Positions 30,256-39,516 of a DNA stretch of 42,826 bases are shown here, one piece after another. How positions within the stretch are numbered: position 1 is the first letter of the stretch; each line of letters opens with the position of its first letter. Under the pieces are notes generated by a model. That model did not search any database, had not been told where the DNA came from, and worked only from the letters and a program-made list of their open reading frames with translations. Source of the stretch: Betaproteobacteria bacterium (lineage in GTDB: Bacteria; Pseudomonadota; Gammaproteobacteria; Burkholderiales; Rhodocyclaceae); contig WQZF01000013.1 of the NCBI GenBank assembly GCA_009780885.1, forward strand, positions 1-42,826, in the 5' to 3' direction. A program made the position numbers and the translations under genes.

Positions 30256-31757
30256 CACACCGCCTCCGGCAAAATCAGCGCCTCGACCGTCACGCGATCG
30301 GCGGCGGTATCTTCCGAAAGCCCGATCACAACGCCCTTGTGCCAGCACCCGGCGCGCTCATCGGCAATGCGCACCGCCTCGCCCAGATCGAGCATGAACC
30401 CGCACGCAAAACAGCGCACCTTCACCACCTTGCGCGGGCGCGCCCGCAGCGCCAGCCGCCGCGCCGCTTCTGCCGCCGCATCGGCCTCGCGCGCCAACAG
30501 TGTTTCTTCCATTTCCGGCGACGACGTATAACGGTGCAGATCGACGCGGGCTTCATCCGTCGCGCTCGCTTCTTCCCATTCCTTGGCGAATTCAGAGAGA
30601 CTCGATTCCGGCAAACCCTCGGCCAGCCCGGTTTCCGTGGGCGTCCAATTCCGCCCCCACCCGAGTTTCACCGCAGGCGCGGCAGGGATGATCTCGGAAA
30701 TCTCGAAGCTTCCCGCCTCGTAATCCCCGCGCCCGATCGAGCGCGCCGGAGCGGCGGACAAAGACTCGATCGAAGGCATCCGCCAAATCCGGAGCCTCCC
30801 GTCGCGACCGAAATAGACCGCAGCGCAAAGACTGCGGCACAGCGCATCGATCGCCTCGAACACCGAACTTCTATCCGGGAGGTAGAGCCCCACCGGCTGC
30901 GGATTTTCCGCCTCGAACCCGTTAAAAATCGCCATATCGATTTCGGCGGGGGAAAGGCGCAGCCTCGCGTCGCCATATCCTGTCGCCAATTCAAGGGCGA
31001 TTCCCGCCACGCTGCAAGGCCACTCGCCCGCAGCGTTTTTCCCGGCCAGTGCCCCCTGCACATCGCAAGTAATTTGCCCGACCGGCTGCTGGCCCATTTT
31101 GAATCTGCCGGAGGCGGCATCGATCGTGCACTTTGAAATCGGATCGCCGTTATCGCGCACCTCCAGCACCGCCTCGCAGGCCCCGTCATTGACCTGATAT
31201 TCATGCTGGCCTTCATCGACCAGCAGCGGCACAACGTTGAAACACTCGCCAAAGGCCAGCGGAACCAGCATCTCCTTATTATCCGAATCGCCGCCGAGCT
31301 TGTTTTCCGAAACCGGAAAATTCAGGCGCAGCATCTCGTCATAAATCTCGAACGCAATGAAATTGCGTTGCGGCTTGATCCTGCCGATACGCCCGAAGAA
31401 AAAAGGGCGGAAATCGGCACGCCGCCAGTCAGGCGAACCGTGATAAAGCCGGATCGAGCGCTTGTCCCAGACATCATCCAGCCAGGAGTCCAGGGCGCCG
31501 TCGCTGTTGTCGAGCACCAGATCGCCACGGCTGACGGTCAGCGCCATTTCTTCCGCCGTCACCGCCAACTGGCGCGAAAATTCGACCCCGCGCGCAATCC
31601 GCGCCTGATAACTGACGTGCTCATTACTCACATAACCGAAATCTGAGAGGCATCGGGTGATTTCCTCGCCCTCATGGTTGCACTCGACTTCGGCCAGCAG
31701 CACACGATGGCGGCCGTCCTGTTTCAACCATCGGGCGTATTGGGCGTCGGAAATCAT
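30255..31757 (-). CDS. Prophage tail tip / baseplate hub-like protein
   Basis: The 500-residue protein follows the tape measure with an ATGA overlap, the position of tail tip proteins in siphophages. It begins MISDAQYARWLKQDG and contains SVSRGDLVLDNSDG-like strands and VYFGRDGRLRIWRMP. Its C-terminal domain VRIADERAGCWHKGVVIGLSEDT resembles the oligonucleotide-fold ends of hub proteins. Identity is positional plus general character; no catalytic motif seen. Confidence 0.6.
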   Translation of the reverse strand: MISDAQYARWLKQDGRHRVLLAEVECNHEGEEITRCLSDFGYVSNEHVSYQARIARGVEFSRQLAVTAEEMALTVSRGDLVLDNSDGALDSWLDDVWDKRSIRLYHGSPDWRRADFRPFFFGRIGRIKPQRNFIAFEIYDEMLRLNFPVSENKLGGDSDNKEMLVPLAFGECFNVVPLLVDEGQHEYQVNDGACEAVLEVRDNGDPISKCTIDAASGRFKMGQQPVGQITCDVQGALAGKNAAGEWPCSVAGIALELATGYGDARLRLSPAEIDMAIFNGFEAENPQPVGLYLPDRSSVFEAIDALCRSLCAAVYFGRDGRLRIWRMPSIESLSAAPARSIGRGDYEAGSFEISEIIPAAPAVKLGWGRNWTPTETGLAEGLPESSLSEFAKEWEEASATDEARVDLHRYTSSPEMEETLLAREADAAAEAARRLALRARPRKVVKVRCFACGFMLDLGEAVRIADERAGCWHKGVVIGLSEDTAADRVTVEALILPEAV

Positions 31758-34700
31758 GCCGGCATCCCTTCGGCAACGCGCGCCCGCAACCGGGAAGCGC
31801 GCTCGCGACAAGCCTCCACAATCCGCCCGGCGGAATCGGACGCCGCGCGTTCCTGCACTCGCGCCAGCATCATCGTCAACTCCGCATTCTGCTGCCTCAA
31901 CTCCGCCAGCTCGCGCAAAATGCTCTGCAACACGCGCTCGACCCCGCCGCCGGGCGCTTGCCCGCCTTCGAGAATCTCAAACAACCTTCGGTTATCCGCC
32001 GCCGGAAAAATCCGCTCCCCCTCATGCGCCATCACCAGCATATCTTCCGGAAGCCGGTCGATTCCCTGCGCAAACACCGGCAAGCCCATCGATCTCGCCC
32101 AATCCTCCGCAGTGCCGGGCGTCAGCTTATAGACCTGATCGACTTGCTTGAGCGTCATTCCGCCGGCCTTGGCCGCATCGTAGATCGCCCTTAAATTCCC
32201 CGCCGCGCCCTGATCCATCCCCCACTGATAAGCATCGGGCAGCGAAATGGACGATCCGCCCATCTCCCCGCCGAAATAGATCATCCCGTCCGCAATCCGC
32301 GCCCCGCCCGAGGCGTTGCCGCCGGGCGCACTGGCGCCCAGGATCAACGCCGCAATCTCTGCCGGCAATCCGGAAATCGCGTTGGCAATCGCCCCGCCCG
32401 CCCCGAGCGAATTCAGAATCCCGGCCAGGGGCAACAAAGCCGAAAGCGCCGCGTCCATCTTCGCCGATTCCGTCGCCTGCCAGGTGGCGCCCATCCCTTT
32501 CAGCCCCTGCAACTCATCGACGGTTTCCTGCGCATAACGCTGGATCGCCTGCTGCGCTGCAAGCTGCTGCTCGTCGATACTCCCCAGATCGGCATAAGGC
32601 TCCAGCGCCTTGTAAATCTCGTCGAAGCGCTCCGGGTACTGTGAAGGAGAATAAAGCCGCGCCAGCTCCAGATAAGTATCCGCGCTCGAAGTCAGCTTGC
32701 GCCGCGCGCGATCCTTCTCCTCTTCCGTCCCCGATTCCAGCGCCAGCAACAGATCATTGAACTGGCGGCCCGCTTCCAGCAACTTCTCCCCGGTAGTCAG
32801 CGGCGACTTTCCGCCCACCTTCAGCGATTTCAAGTAATCGCCAATATCGACGGCAAATTGCTTCATCGCCTGGAGGCTCTGAATTTCGAAGGAATAGCGC
32901 TCCATCGTCAGCCGCCGCAACTCTTCGGCCGCATCGAGCAATTGCCCCGTCTCGCCTCTTGCCGCCTCCAGCGCCGCCAGTGCCGCACGCTGCCGTCCGA
33001 TTTCGGCGTTGAGATAATCCCCCTTGTCGAGCAGCCCGGCGTCGATCCGCACCTGGGCCATATCAGCGTCGAGGCTTTTTGCAAAACCTTTCGCGCGCGC
33101 CACCAGCGCCTCGTATTTCTTAACCAGTTCGAGCTGCGCGTCGAACTCTTCCTTAACCGCGCCAATGTAAGCGGCGCGCGCATTCATCGCCTCGATCGCG
33201 GCCACCCGCTGCGCATCGCTCATCAACTCCCAGCAAGCCCCTGCCGCGCTCGCCAGCCCGCCCAATTCTCCCACCACGCGCTCGAGCTCGGGCAGCGGAA
33301 CCTCGAAAGCGCGGGCCAATTTCCCCTGGGCCCCAAAGTCGGCCTCGCGGGCCATGGAGAGCGCATCCCAGCGCACCGCCGCATCTTGCCCTGCGGCTGC
33401 CGTGTAATTCTTGCGCGCCTCGGCATAGGCGCTGGACAACTGATTCGCCAACTGAATCTGAAGCTGGAAAGCCGAAGCCACATCGCTCAAGGCCGCAAAG
33501 GCTTCACGCCCAAATTCGGTGTTCAGGTCAAGCGCCCCGGCAAGGTTGCGGAATTCCTCGACCGTTTTTGGCGCAGAAACCCCGTACTTCCCGAACGCGC
33601 TATCGACCTCGGCGCGCGCGTCCGCCAATTGGGAGGCCGTGCGGTCGGTATCGGAAACCAGCAGCGCCCCCATCGCCTGCATACTGGCCGTAAAGCCCTG
33701 CACGCCACCCATCGCCTCGACGAGCGCCCCGCTCATCCCGCTCACCGACTGCCCGATCTGCCCGAACAGGAGCCGCCCCTGTTTCACCGCATCGGCAAAG
33801 GCGAGCACCCCCTCGAAATTAGAGGAATCCTCGCCGTCCATAAAGCGCATCACATCGCCCAGGCCCTCGCCGATATCGTCGAGCGCCATGCTCAGCACCT
33901 GCCTAGCCATTTCCGTCGCCAAAACGCGCGCCTGTTTCTCGTCCAGTTCAGGCTGCGAACTCTCCAGCGGCTGTCCGTCGGCCGCGCGCGTCACCCCGGT
34001 CAGCCGCTCCCGCGTGCGGGCGATGGCCCCCGGGTCATACTCCAGCAGGCTTGCGCCGATCCGGTCGATATTCACGCCCAACGCAAGCACCGACTTTGCA
34101 AAATCCTTGCTGTCCGCCACCGAAAAACCAATCTGCCCCAAATACCCCTCTTTCGTTAGCCCGGGAATCCCCCCGGCCATATCGCCATAAACCGGCGTAA
34201 ATCTCGGGTTTTCCTGATCGTCGAACAGCCCGCCCAGCAATGCCGCCAGCGCTCCAATGGCGCCGACCCATGGAATCGCGGCGCCCAGCCCGGTCATGGC
34301 GGGGGCCAGGGCCGCTCCTGTTTGCGTCGCCCCCTGTAACGCGGTGGACAAGCCCAGTGACTGGCCGATCGAACTGGTCGCAAAAGCGCCATAGAGCCCG
34401 CCCCCGGAGGCCGCGCTGAAAACCGAATTTCCGGCGGAAAGCAGATTGAGCGCCCCTCCCAGGCCGCCCACTCCCGCCGCCGCGCCAGGCTCGCCGCCGC
34501 CCAACAGCGACGCGAATCCGCCCGAAACCATCCCCAATACCGGATTCACCGTCGCCTCGACCACCACTTTGAACGCGGCGGTCTTAAGCATATTCCGTAC
34601 GCTATCGACAAAAGCCTTCCCGCCGCCCTTTCCGTCTTCAAAGGCGCGGTAGAGCGAATCGGTCAAGCCCCGCCGCAGATCGTCGTTGAATTTCTCCAGG

Positions 34701-36982
34701 GCGGGCGAGACTTCGCGCGTGATCTTTTCGATCTGTGCGGAAGCCTCCTTCGCGGTTTTTTCGTTCACCGGCGAAATTCCGGAAAACTTTTTCATTTCCG
34801 ACGCAACCGAACGGATCGCCGGCAACGCGCGGTTTTTCAACTCCTGCACCTGGGCATCATTGACCAGCCCATCGAGAATCCCCGCGTCCTTCGCCGCCGC
34901 GCGCAGCGCCTCGATCTGCGCGTTCAAATCGGAAAACAGCGCATCGAACTTCTGCTTCGCTTTCTGAAACTGCACCTCATCGGCAATCGCCGCCCAGGCC
35001 GTTTTCCCGGCCTCGATCAGCGCCTCATTACCGTCGGCTTTAGCCTTGGCCAGCGTCTCGCCGAACTGCTGCTGGAACTTGAGCTCCGCCTCGGCCAAGG
35101 GATCGAGCGCCTTGCCCCCGGCAATCTGCAACTGGCGCAATGCCGCATCACTGCTCTTTTGCGCCTCGGCGTTTGCCACTGCCACCTTGCGCGGAATATC
35201 GGCCAGTTGCGCGTAAAGCTCATCGAGCTGCGTCTTGAGCGTGATTTTTTCAGCTGGCTTCGCCGTTTTGAGGCGCTCCTCGAGCACCGCAATCTTCGTT
35301 CGGATCAGCTTCTCATCCTCGGCGGCAGTCGCCTCCAGGAATTCCTTCGTCCCGATCGCGTAACTTTTCTGCTGCTCCTGGAGAACCTCCTTCACCCGCT
35401 TGGCGGTGTTTTCCGCTTCCGCAATCCGCGCATCGCCCTGGGCGTGGAAAATTTCGGCGGCTTTGGAGACATCGGAAGCCTCCAACTGCTTGACCAGCGC
35501 AGCCCGCCCCTTTTCATACCTCTCCGGATCGAAAACCTTGAGCCCCCCGAATTTCTGCTCGTATTCCTCCAGCGCCTTTTTCTTCGCAATGAGAGGGTCG
35601 AAACGGGCGGTGTAATCCTCGAGATCCTTTAACTGCTTATCCAAAAAGCTCTTATCTTTGGCCCGTTGCTTCTCTGCGTCCCCCTCCAGATCGGGCCGTA
35701 TGAACCCGGTTTCCTTTCCGCGCGTCACGGCCAGATCGTTGATTTCGTCGCGGAGCCTCTGCCTCTCTTTGGACAAACGCTGGACTTCGCCCGTATCCTC
35801 CCGCTTCTCGGCCTCCCTGATCTTTTTGTTGACATCCGAAAGCCGCGCCATTGCCTTTTGCTGCACTTCTACCGTATCGAACTGATTGAAGCCGAGCGCG
35901 CCAGCCTCGAAAGCGCGCGCAGCCGCGAACAGGCGCCCAAAGCGCGCCGTGGCCCTGACCAACAGGTTCTCTGAGTTTAAAATTTCACCGTTCAGCGCCT
36001 GCATCGCGGCTCTGGATTCGTTCAAACCGCGCGTCAGCCATTCGAAAGAAGCCGTCCCCGTCCCCTTGGCCACTTCGCTCTTGAATTCCGTCCACGAATT
36101 GGAAAGCCGGTTCAGTTCCGTCTGCGCGTTTTTCGAAGGCCCCGAGAATTTCTCGTTCATCGCCCGCTCGAATTTCGGCAGGAAATCGTCGGTAAAAACC
36201 TGCCCTTCGGAAAGCGCCCGGGAAAGCTCGGCCCGGGTCATCCCCATCGCGCGCGCGGCCAACTCGAACGCCCCCGGCAGCCGCTCTTCGACCGCGCGCA
36301 GATGCTCCGCCTTGACCGTACTCTCCCCCATCATTTGCGCCAGCACGCCCATGACTCCGGAGCTTTCCTCGGCGGAAAGCCGCATCGCCCCCGCCGCTTT
36401 GCCGATCCCCTCAAACAGGGCGCGCGTCGTCGAAGCGGCGACATTATTCTGTTCCGCCGCCTGGGTGAGCTTCACAAAAGAAGCCGAGGCGCTCACATAC
36501 TCCAGGCCGATCCGGTTCGTCGTCCGCGAAAGATACTCCTGCGCCTGCCCGGCATTTGTCACGCCGCCGCTCAATGCCGCCAGCGAAGCGGAAAGCCTCT
36601 GCGCCGCAATATCGGTCTCCAAAAGACCGCTGTAGAGCGACACAAAAACGCGCCCCACCGAAAGCGCCGCCAGCGCCCCGGAAACCCGCATCAAACTGCG
36701 AACCAGATTGGCCGAAGTCATCGAAACGCCGGGAAAGGGATCGTTTTTCCGGACGGCGGAGAGTTTGCCGGAAACCTCCTCCAGCCCGCTTTTAATCTCC
36801 TTCTGCGTGCGGATCACGTCTTGAGCAGCGCCGGAAGAAGAAGCCTCCAGTGCGCTCTCCACCTTGCCGCCCGCATCGCGCGCGGCATTGCCCATCTCCC
36901 GCAGCGCCTTCTTTCCGCCCGATGCGGCCTCAATCACCTCCTTTGCGCCGGAGACCCGGAAACGGATTCCAAAATCGGCCAT
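31754..36982 (-). CDS. Phage tail tape measure protein
   Basis: At 1742 residues this is the largest gene of the window and sets tail length. The N-terminal part is the tape-measure N-terminal domain: LRAVEERLPGAFELAARAMGMTRAELSRALSEGQV, typical of the family. Long charged coiled coils follow (residues about 390-720). A hydrophobic glycine-rich part around 840-960 (GGFASLLGGGEPGAAAGVGGLGGAL) may enter the host membrane. It ends in a helical tail near the hub gene. The start MADFGIRFRVSG at 36982 is 67 bp after the frameshifted chaperone stop. A length near 1700 residues implies a long tail. Confidence 0.95.
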   Translation of the reverse strand: MADFGIRFRVSGAKEVIEAASGGKKALREMGNAARDAGGKVESALEASSSGAAQDVIRTQKEIKSGLEEVSGKLSAVRKNDPFPGVSMTSANLVRSLMRVSGALAALSVGRVFVSLYSGLLETDIAAQRLSASLAALSGGVTNAGQAQEYLSRTTNRIGLEYVSASASFVKLTQAAEQNNVAASTTRALFEGIGKAAGAMRLSAEESSGVMGVLAQMMGESTVKAEHLRAVEERLPGAFELAARAMGMTRAELSRALSEGQVFTDDFLPKFERAMNEKFSGPSKNAQTELNRLSNSWTEFKSEVAKGTGTASFEWLTRGLNESRAAMQALNGEILNSENLLVRATARFGRLFAAARAFEAGALGFNQFDTVEVQQKAMARLSDVNKKIREAEKREDTGEVQRLSKERQRLRDEINDLAVTRGKETGFIRPDLEGDAEKQRAKDKSFLDKQLKDLEDYTARFDPLIAKKKALEEYEQKFGGLKVFDPERYEKGRAALVKQLEASDVSKAAEIFHAQGDARIAEAENTAKRVKEVLQEQQKSYAIGTKEFLEATAAEDEKLIRTKIAVLEERLKTAKPAEKITLKTQLDELYAQLADIPRKVAVANAEAQKSSDAALRQLQIAGGKALDPLAEAELKFQQQFGETLAKAKADGNEALIEAGKTAWAAIADEVQFQKAKQKFDALFSDLNAQIEALRAAAKDAGILDGLVNDAQVQELKNRALPAIRSVASEMKKFSGISPVNEKTAKEASAQIEKITREVSPALEKFNDDLRRGLTDSLYRAFEDGKGGGKAFVDSVRNMLKTAAFKVVVEATVNPVLGMVSGGFASLLGGGEPGAAAGVGGLGGALNLLSAGNSVFSAASGGGLYGAFATSSIGQSLGLSTALQGATQTGAALAPAMTGLGAAIPWVGAIGALAALLGGLFDDQENPRFTPVYGDMAGGIPGLTKEGYLGQIGFSVADSKDFAKSVLALGVNIDRIGASLLEYDPGAIARTRERLTGVTRAADGQPLESSQPELDEKQARVLATEMARQVLSMALDDIGEGLGDVMRFMDGEDSSNFEGVLAFADAVKQGRLLFGQIGQSVSGMSGALVEAMGGVQGFTASMQAMGALLVSDTDRTASQLADARAEVDSAFGKYGVSAPKTVEEFRNLAGALDLNTEFGREAFAALSDVASAFQLQIQLANQLSSAYAEARKNYTAAAGQDAAVRWDALSMAREADFGAQGKLARAFEVPLPELERVVGELGGLASAAGACWELMSDAQRVAAIEAMNARAAYIGAVKEEFDAQLELVKKYEALVARAKGFAKSLDADMAQVRIDAGLLDKGDYLNAEIGRQRAALAALEAARGETGQLLDAAEELRRLTMERYSFEIQSLQAMKQFAVDIGDYLKSLKVGGKSPLTTGEKLLEAGRQFNDLLLALESGTEEEKDRARRKLTSSADTYLELARLYSPSQYPERFDEIYKALEPYADLGSIDEQQLAAQQAIQRYAQETVDELQGLKGMGATWQATESAKMDAALSALLPLAGILNSLGAGGAIANAISGLPAEIAALILGASAPGGNASGGARIADGMIYFGGEMGGSSISLPDAYQWGMDQGAAGNLRAIYDAAKAGGMTLKQVDQVYKLTPGTAEDWARSMGLPVFAQGIDRLPEDMLVMAHEGERIFPAADNRRLFEILEGGQAPGGGVERVLQSILRELAELRQQNAELTMMLARVQERAASDSAGRIVEACRERASRLRARVAEGMPA

Positions 36983-36995
36983 TACGCCTCCTGTC

Positions 36996-37024
36996 CGTAG
37001 GGGCGACCGTCCCCGGTCTCCCGT
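36996..37024. repeat. GTAGGGGC-type palindrome (copy 2)
   Basis: CGTAGGGGCGACCGTCCCCG followed by GTCTCCCGT, in the short gap between the tail chaperone and tape-measure genes. It shares the CGTAGGGGCGACC core with the repeats at 3533 and 42651. Confidence 0.65.
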
Positions 37025-37048
37025 ATCGTTTGGCGGGAGCGCATCATC

Positions 37049-37408
37049 TCAATCAACCCTGTTCAACACCGGCAATGCTGCAGACTCGATGATCGACAAA
37101 TCCCTCAACACCCCGGCGCGGCGGGCGCGCGGCACCTCGAAGGCATCCAGCGCCATCGCCTTCGCTACGGGGTCGAGCCGCTGATAAACGGCGGCGCCGG
37201 GGGCGACGAGAATCACCCAGTCGTTTGCGATCAACATGAAAACATCCCAGCTCAGATGATGTTCTGGCCAGAGGAAATAACATTCGTCTGCGGCGGCTGC
37301 AGGCTTCTCCCCGCCGGGGCGGATTCCCCAGGCGGAAAGATCGGCGTCGAACTCGTCGGGCCCGCTTGAACCTCGCCCGCCGGCCCAGGCGCGGGCGAGA
37401 CGGGCAAG
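37049..37408 (-). CDS. Tail chaperone T part (DUF1799-like), made by -1 frameshift
   Basis: The -1 frame relative to the upstream chaperone is open from the slippery site to a stop at 37049. It encodes 119 residues including CYFLWPEHHLSWDVFMLIA, close to the WPEN.......F motif of DUF1799 tail proteins. It has an internal ATG at 37237, but the conserved WPE motif lies upstream of it. Expression as a G-T fusion (266 residues in all) is therefore far more likely than independent initiation. Such fusions load onto the tape measure protein during tail assembly in lambda-like phages. Confidence 0.8.
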   Translation of the reverse strand, partial: LARLARAWAGGRGSSGPDEFDADLSAWGIRPGGEKPAAAADECYFLWPEHHLSWDVFMLIANDWVILVAPGAAVYQRLDPVAKAMALDAFEVPRARRAGVLRDLSIIESAALPVLNRVD

Positions 37409-37848
37409 TTTTTTTCCGGAGCGCGCCCGTCACGCAACTGCGCCAGCGCATCTGAAAGCGCCCGCACAATCGCGGGCCCATCCGGCCCGGTAATCAGATC
37501 GGTGAGCACCCCCGAAGAAAAGGTAATCGAAACACCGTCTTCGTCCTGCACCTCCGGCCCCCATCCGCAGACCACGCGCTTCCAGAATTCCGCCTCGCGC
37601 CGCTGCCGCAGGGCCGTCACCAGAACCCCGGAGCGGATCGACGCCTCGATTTCCTCGGCGGTTTTCGGCATCGGATGCAGCCGGTCGACTTCCTGCATGA
37701 TGATTTCAAAATTGCATTCGCCGAGCGGGCGAAAATGACAGACAAAGGTTTCCTCGCGCTCGGAAACATTCCCGGCGTCGTCGGATTCATGGGTTAAAAC
37801 CGTGACCGGCCAGGGACGAAAATCGATTTTCTTAACCGTAAAAGCCAT
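37252..37848 (-). CDS. Phage tail assembly chaperone (G-like)
   Basis: The 198-residue protein has a beta-rich N-terminus (FTVKKIDFRPWPVTVL), then ETFVCHFRPLGECNFEIIMQEVDRL and a central helical part. The C-terminal tail is proline-rich and low in complexity, beginning at APEKNLPVSPAPGP. It lies between the major tail gene and the tape measure, the fixed place of the G/GT chaperones. Its tail overlaps a second frame carrying the DUF1799 domain. A strong AGGAGAAAG ribosome site precedes the ATG. Confidence 0.85.
   Translation of the reverse strand: MAFTVKKIDFRPWPVTVLTHESDDAGNVSEREETFVCHFRPLGECNFEIIMQEVDRLHPMPKTAEEIEASIRSGVLVTALRQRREAEFWKRVVCGWGPEVQDEDGVSITFSSGVLTDLITGPDGPAIVRALSDALAQLRDGRAPEKNLPVSPAPGPAGEVQAGPTSSTPIFPPGESAPAGRSLQPPQTNVISSGQNII
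37372..37414 (-). promoter_or_regulatory. -1 programmed ribosomal frameshift signal
   Basis: The slippery heptamer A AAA AAC (37414-37408 on the minus strand) lies in frame (codons GAA AAA AAC). An 8-nt spacer follows, then a perfect 9-bp stem CTCGCCCGC (37399-37391) with GCGGGCGAG (37380-37372) and a 10-base loop. Slippage joins the chaperone to the DUF1799-like frame. Geometry matches known bacterial and phage -1 signals. Confidence 0.85.
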
Positions 37849-37861
37849 TTAAATCTTTCTC

Positions 37862-37935
37862 CTGAAAGCAAATAAAGCCCCCTTTCCAAAGGGGGTGCCC
37901 GAAGGGCGGGGGTTTGTTGGGTACTGAAAGCAAAT
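37862..37935. repeat. 12-bp direct repeats flanking a hairpin in a gene gap
   Basis: CTGAAAGCAAAT occurs at 37862-37873 and again at 37924-37935. The 50 bp between them contain a hairpin with arms CCCCCTTT and AAAGGGGG, then GGGCGGGGGTTT. It looks like a small insertion with a duplicated flank; the second copy overlaps the stop of the major tail gene. Confidence 0.7.
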
Positions 37936-38897
37936 CACAGCCACGTAAGCGCCAGCTCATCATTGCCCGCAACTGGCGCGGGTTCGATGTTGAGCTTGTA
38001 GGCCAGCGCGCCTTCGAGGTCGGTGAATTCCACGCCGATCACGCGCACCTTCGCGTCGACCTGCACCCGTTTTCCGGCGGCGGAACCATGCGTCGTCGAA
38101 AGCTCCTGCACCACCCCGGCCTCGGCTATCGCAAAGGGATCGAAGGCCGCATGTTCCGGCGCGAGCACCACCAGGCTGCCGGTCGACTGCCGATCCGTAA
38201 TGATGACTTCGGCCTGCGGACCGGGCAGGTTGATCCGCGCCAACTGGTTGGCAATATCGATGTCGAGCTGCGAATAGGCCAGCGCAATCCCGCCCACGCC
38301 GCCCGTGCCGCCCAGGATCAGCGGAGCCGTATTCCTGGCCGTCACCGCCTCCTCGACCGGCCAGCCGGACATATTGACCGACGGCATCGCCTCGCCGACC
38401 GGCGCGAGATAAGCCGACTGAAACTCGAACTTAAAGAGCGGAATCGCTTTGGCCCCAATCGAAAAACTGAAAGTCCCGCGCGAGCCGACCATCATCATCT
38501 TCGTCCCGTCGACATTGATGTAGAACGAGATCGAAGGGATATTCTCCGAAACGAGGTTAAAGACCGTCGACACCCCGGCCTGTTGCGTCTGCGCCATCGC
38601 GCAGGCCAGCAGCAGGTCGGCGAATTTGGGAGCGGCTCCAGGCGCGCCTGCCCCGGCGAGCGCCACCTCGAACGAAAGCTTTGCGTATTGCCCCACCAGC
38701 GCCTTTCCGCTATTTCCGAAAAAAGGCTTTTCCAGATTGCGGTCGGCGGTCTCCGCGTCGAAAGGCGTCAGATTGACGTTTCGTGCCTCGATCCAATCGG
38801 CGGCTGTCGGCTGAGCATCCTCGCCTGGCATGGTTTCGAGCCTGGCCAGAATCGCCTTTTTCTTCCAACTACGGGTTTTTTCCAACAGATTTGCCAT
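37935..38897 (-). CDS. Phage major tail (tube) protein
   Basis: The 320-residue structural protein starts MANLLEKTRSWKKKAILARLE. It contains beta-rich segments (YAKLSFEVALAGAG, FYINVDGTKMMMVGSRGTFSFSI, VRVIGVEFTDLEGALAYKLNI). Position between head-tail connector genes and the chaperones, together with length and character, fits a tail tube protein of a siphovirus-type transposable phage. The start has a strong AAGGAGTGAGG ribosome site. Confidence 0.8.
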   Translation of the reverse strand: MANLLEKTRSWKKKAILARLETMPGEDAQPTAADWIEARNVNLTPFDAETADRNLEKPFFGNSGKALVGQYAKLSFEVALAGAGAPGAAPKFADLLLACAMAQTQQAGVSTVFNLVSENIPSISFYINVDGTKMMMVGSRGTFSFSIGAKAIPLFKFEFQSAYLAPVGEAMPSVNMSGWPVEEAVTARNTAPLILGGTGGVGGIALAYSQLDIDIANQLARINLPGPQAEVIITDRQSTGSLVVLAPEHAAFDPFAIAEAGVVQELSTTHGSAAGKRVQVDAKVRVIGVEFTDLEGALAYKLNIEPAPVAGNDELALTWL

Positions 38898-38903
38898 GTT
38901 TCC

Positions 38904-39095
38904 TCACTCCTTTACGAGGCCGCGTTTTCCGGAGGCATCGACGGCATAGCGCCCGCCCTTGCCCCATCCGTTCGATCCAATAAAGCGAAAAGGGTCGGCC
39001 CGAAAATTCCCCTCCTGCGTAGGGGCAGGTTTCAAACCCGCCCCTACTGGCGTGGGGATTTCTGCATGCTGAATTGCGGTGGATTTTCTTGGCAC
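38904..39095 (-). CDS. Small prophage protein carrying an in-frame repeat insertion
   Basis: The 63-residue ORF starts with GTG at 39095, with AAAGGA at good spacing before it and 1 bp after the gp37-like stop. It ends 6 bp before the major tail start. Residues 16-29 (PVGAGLKPAPTQEG) are encoded by a dispersed palindrome (39019-39047) that reads through in frame. The rest (RADPFRFIGSNGWGKGGRYAV) is of unknown function. Its position matches small connector or tail genes of Mu-like phages. Confidence 0.5.
   Translation of the reverse strand: MPRKSTAIQHAEIPTPVGAGLKPAPTQEGNFRADPFRFIGSNGWGKGGRYAVDASGKRGLVKE
39019..39047. repeat. GTAGGGGC-type palindrome inside a phage gene (copy 3)
   Basis: GTAGGGGCAGGTTT and AAACCCGCCCCTAC arms around CA. 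It is inserted in frame in the small gene at 38904-39095. Confidence 0.75.
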
Positions 39096-39096
39096 T

Positions 39097-39516
39097 TCAA
39101 TGTCCTTTCAAATAGTGAGCCGAGTTAAAAATGTCCTGCCACCAGAGCACGCCGTTTCTAAGCCCGAGCAGGTTTCCGGGCCCGCGCTCCAGCGGCTCGA
39201 ACCCCTCCGGCGCCCAGGCGTAAAGCGCCTCATGCACGGCGGCGCGGATGTAGCCAAGATCGCCGAGAGCGGCGGCGCCGCGCTTGTCGGCGACATTCGA
39301 GACCGCGATCACCAGGCCGACCGAAACCTCGACGCGCTGCATCACGACCGGGGCGAGTTCATTGGCGCGCGGCGTCTCGGCCAGCGGCACCACATAAACC
39401 GAGGGCAAGGCCGCAGGCCGTGTTTCGGAGGCCAGCGAAAACTCCGCCGCCCCGCCGATCCCCTTGAGCAACTGCGCCTGCGCGCGAAGGCGGGCGATGA
39501 TCAACGGCGCGATCAC
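39097..39516 (-). CDS. Mu gp37-like / tail terminator protein
   Basis: The 139-residue protein begins MIAPLIIARLRAQAQLLKGIGGAAEF and has strands PSVYVVPLAE and QRVEVSVGLVIAVSN. This is the usual layout of Gp37-like neck or tail terminator proteins in Mu-like phages. Its ATG overlaps the stop of the DUF1320 gene by 4 bp. Confidence 0.7.
   Translation of the reverse strand: MIAPLIIARLRAQAQLLKGIGGAAEFSLASETRPAALPSVYVVPLAETPRANELAPVVMQRVEVSVGLVIAVSNVADKRGAAALGDLGYIRAAVHEALYAWAPEGFEPLERGPGNLLGLRNGVLWWQDIFNSAHYLKGH

Noticed and set aside
37053-37481. 142-codon minus-strand frame overlapping the tail chaperone
   Set aside because: Third frame, arginine-rich; the conserved WPE motif is in the -1 frame, not this one.
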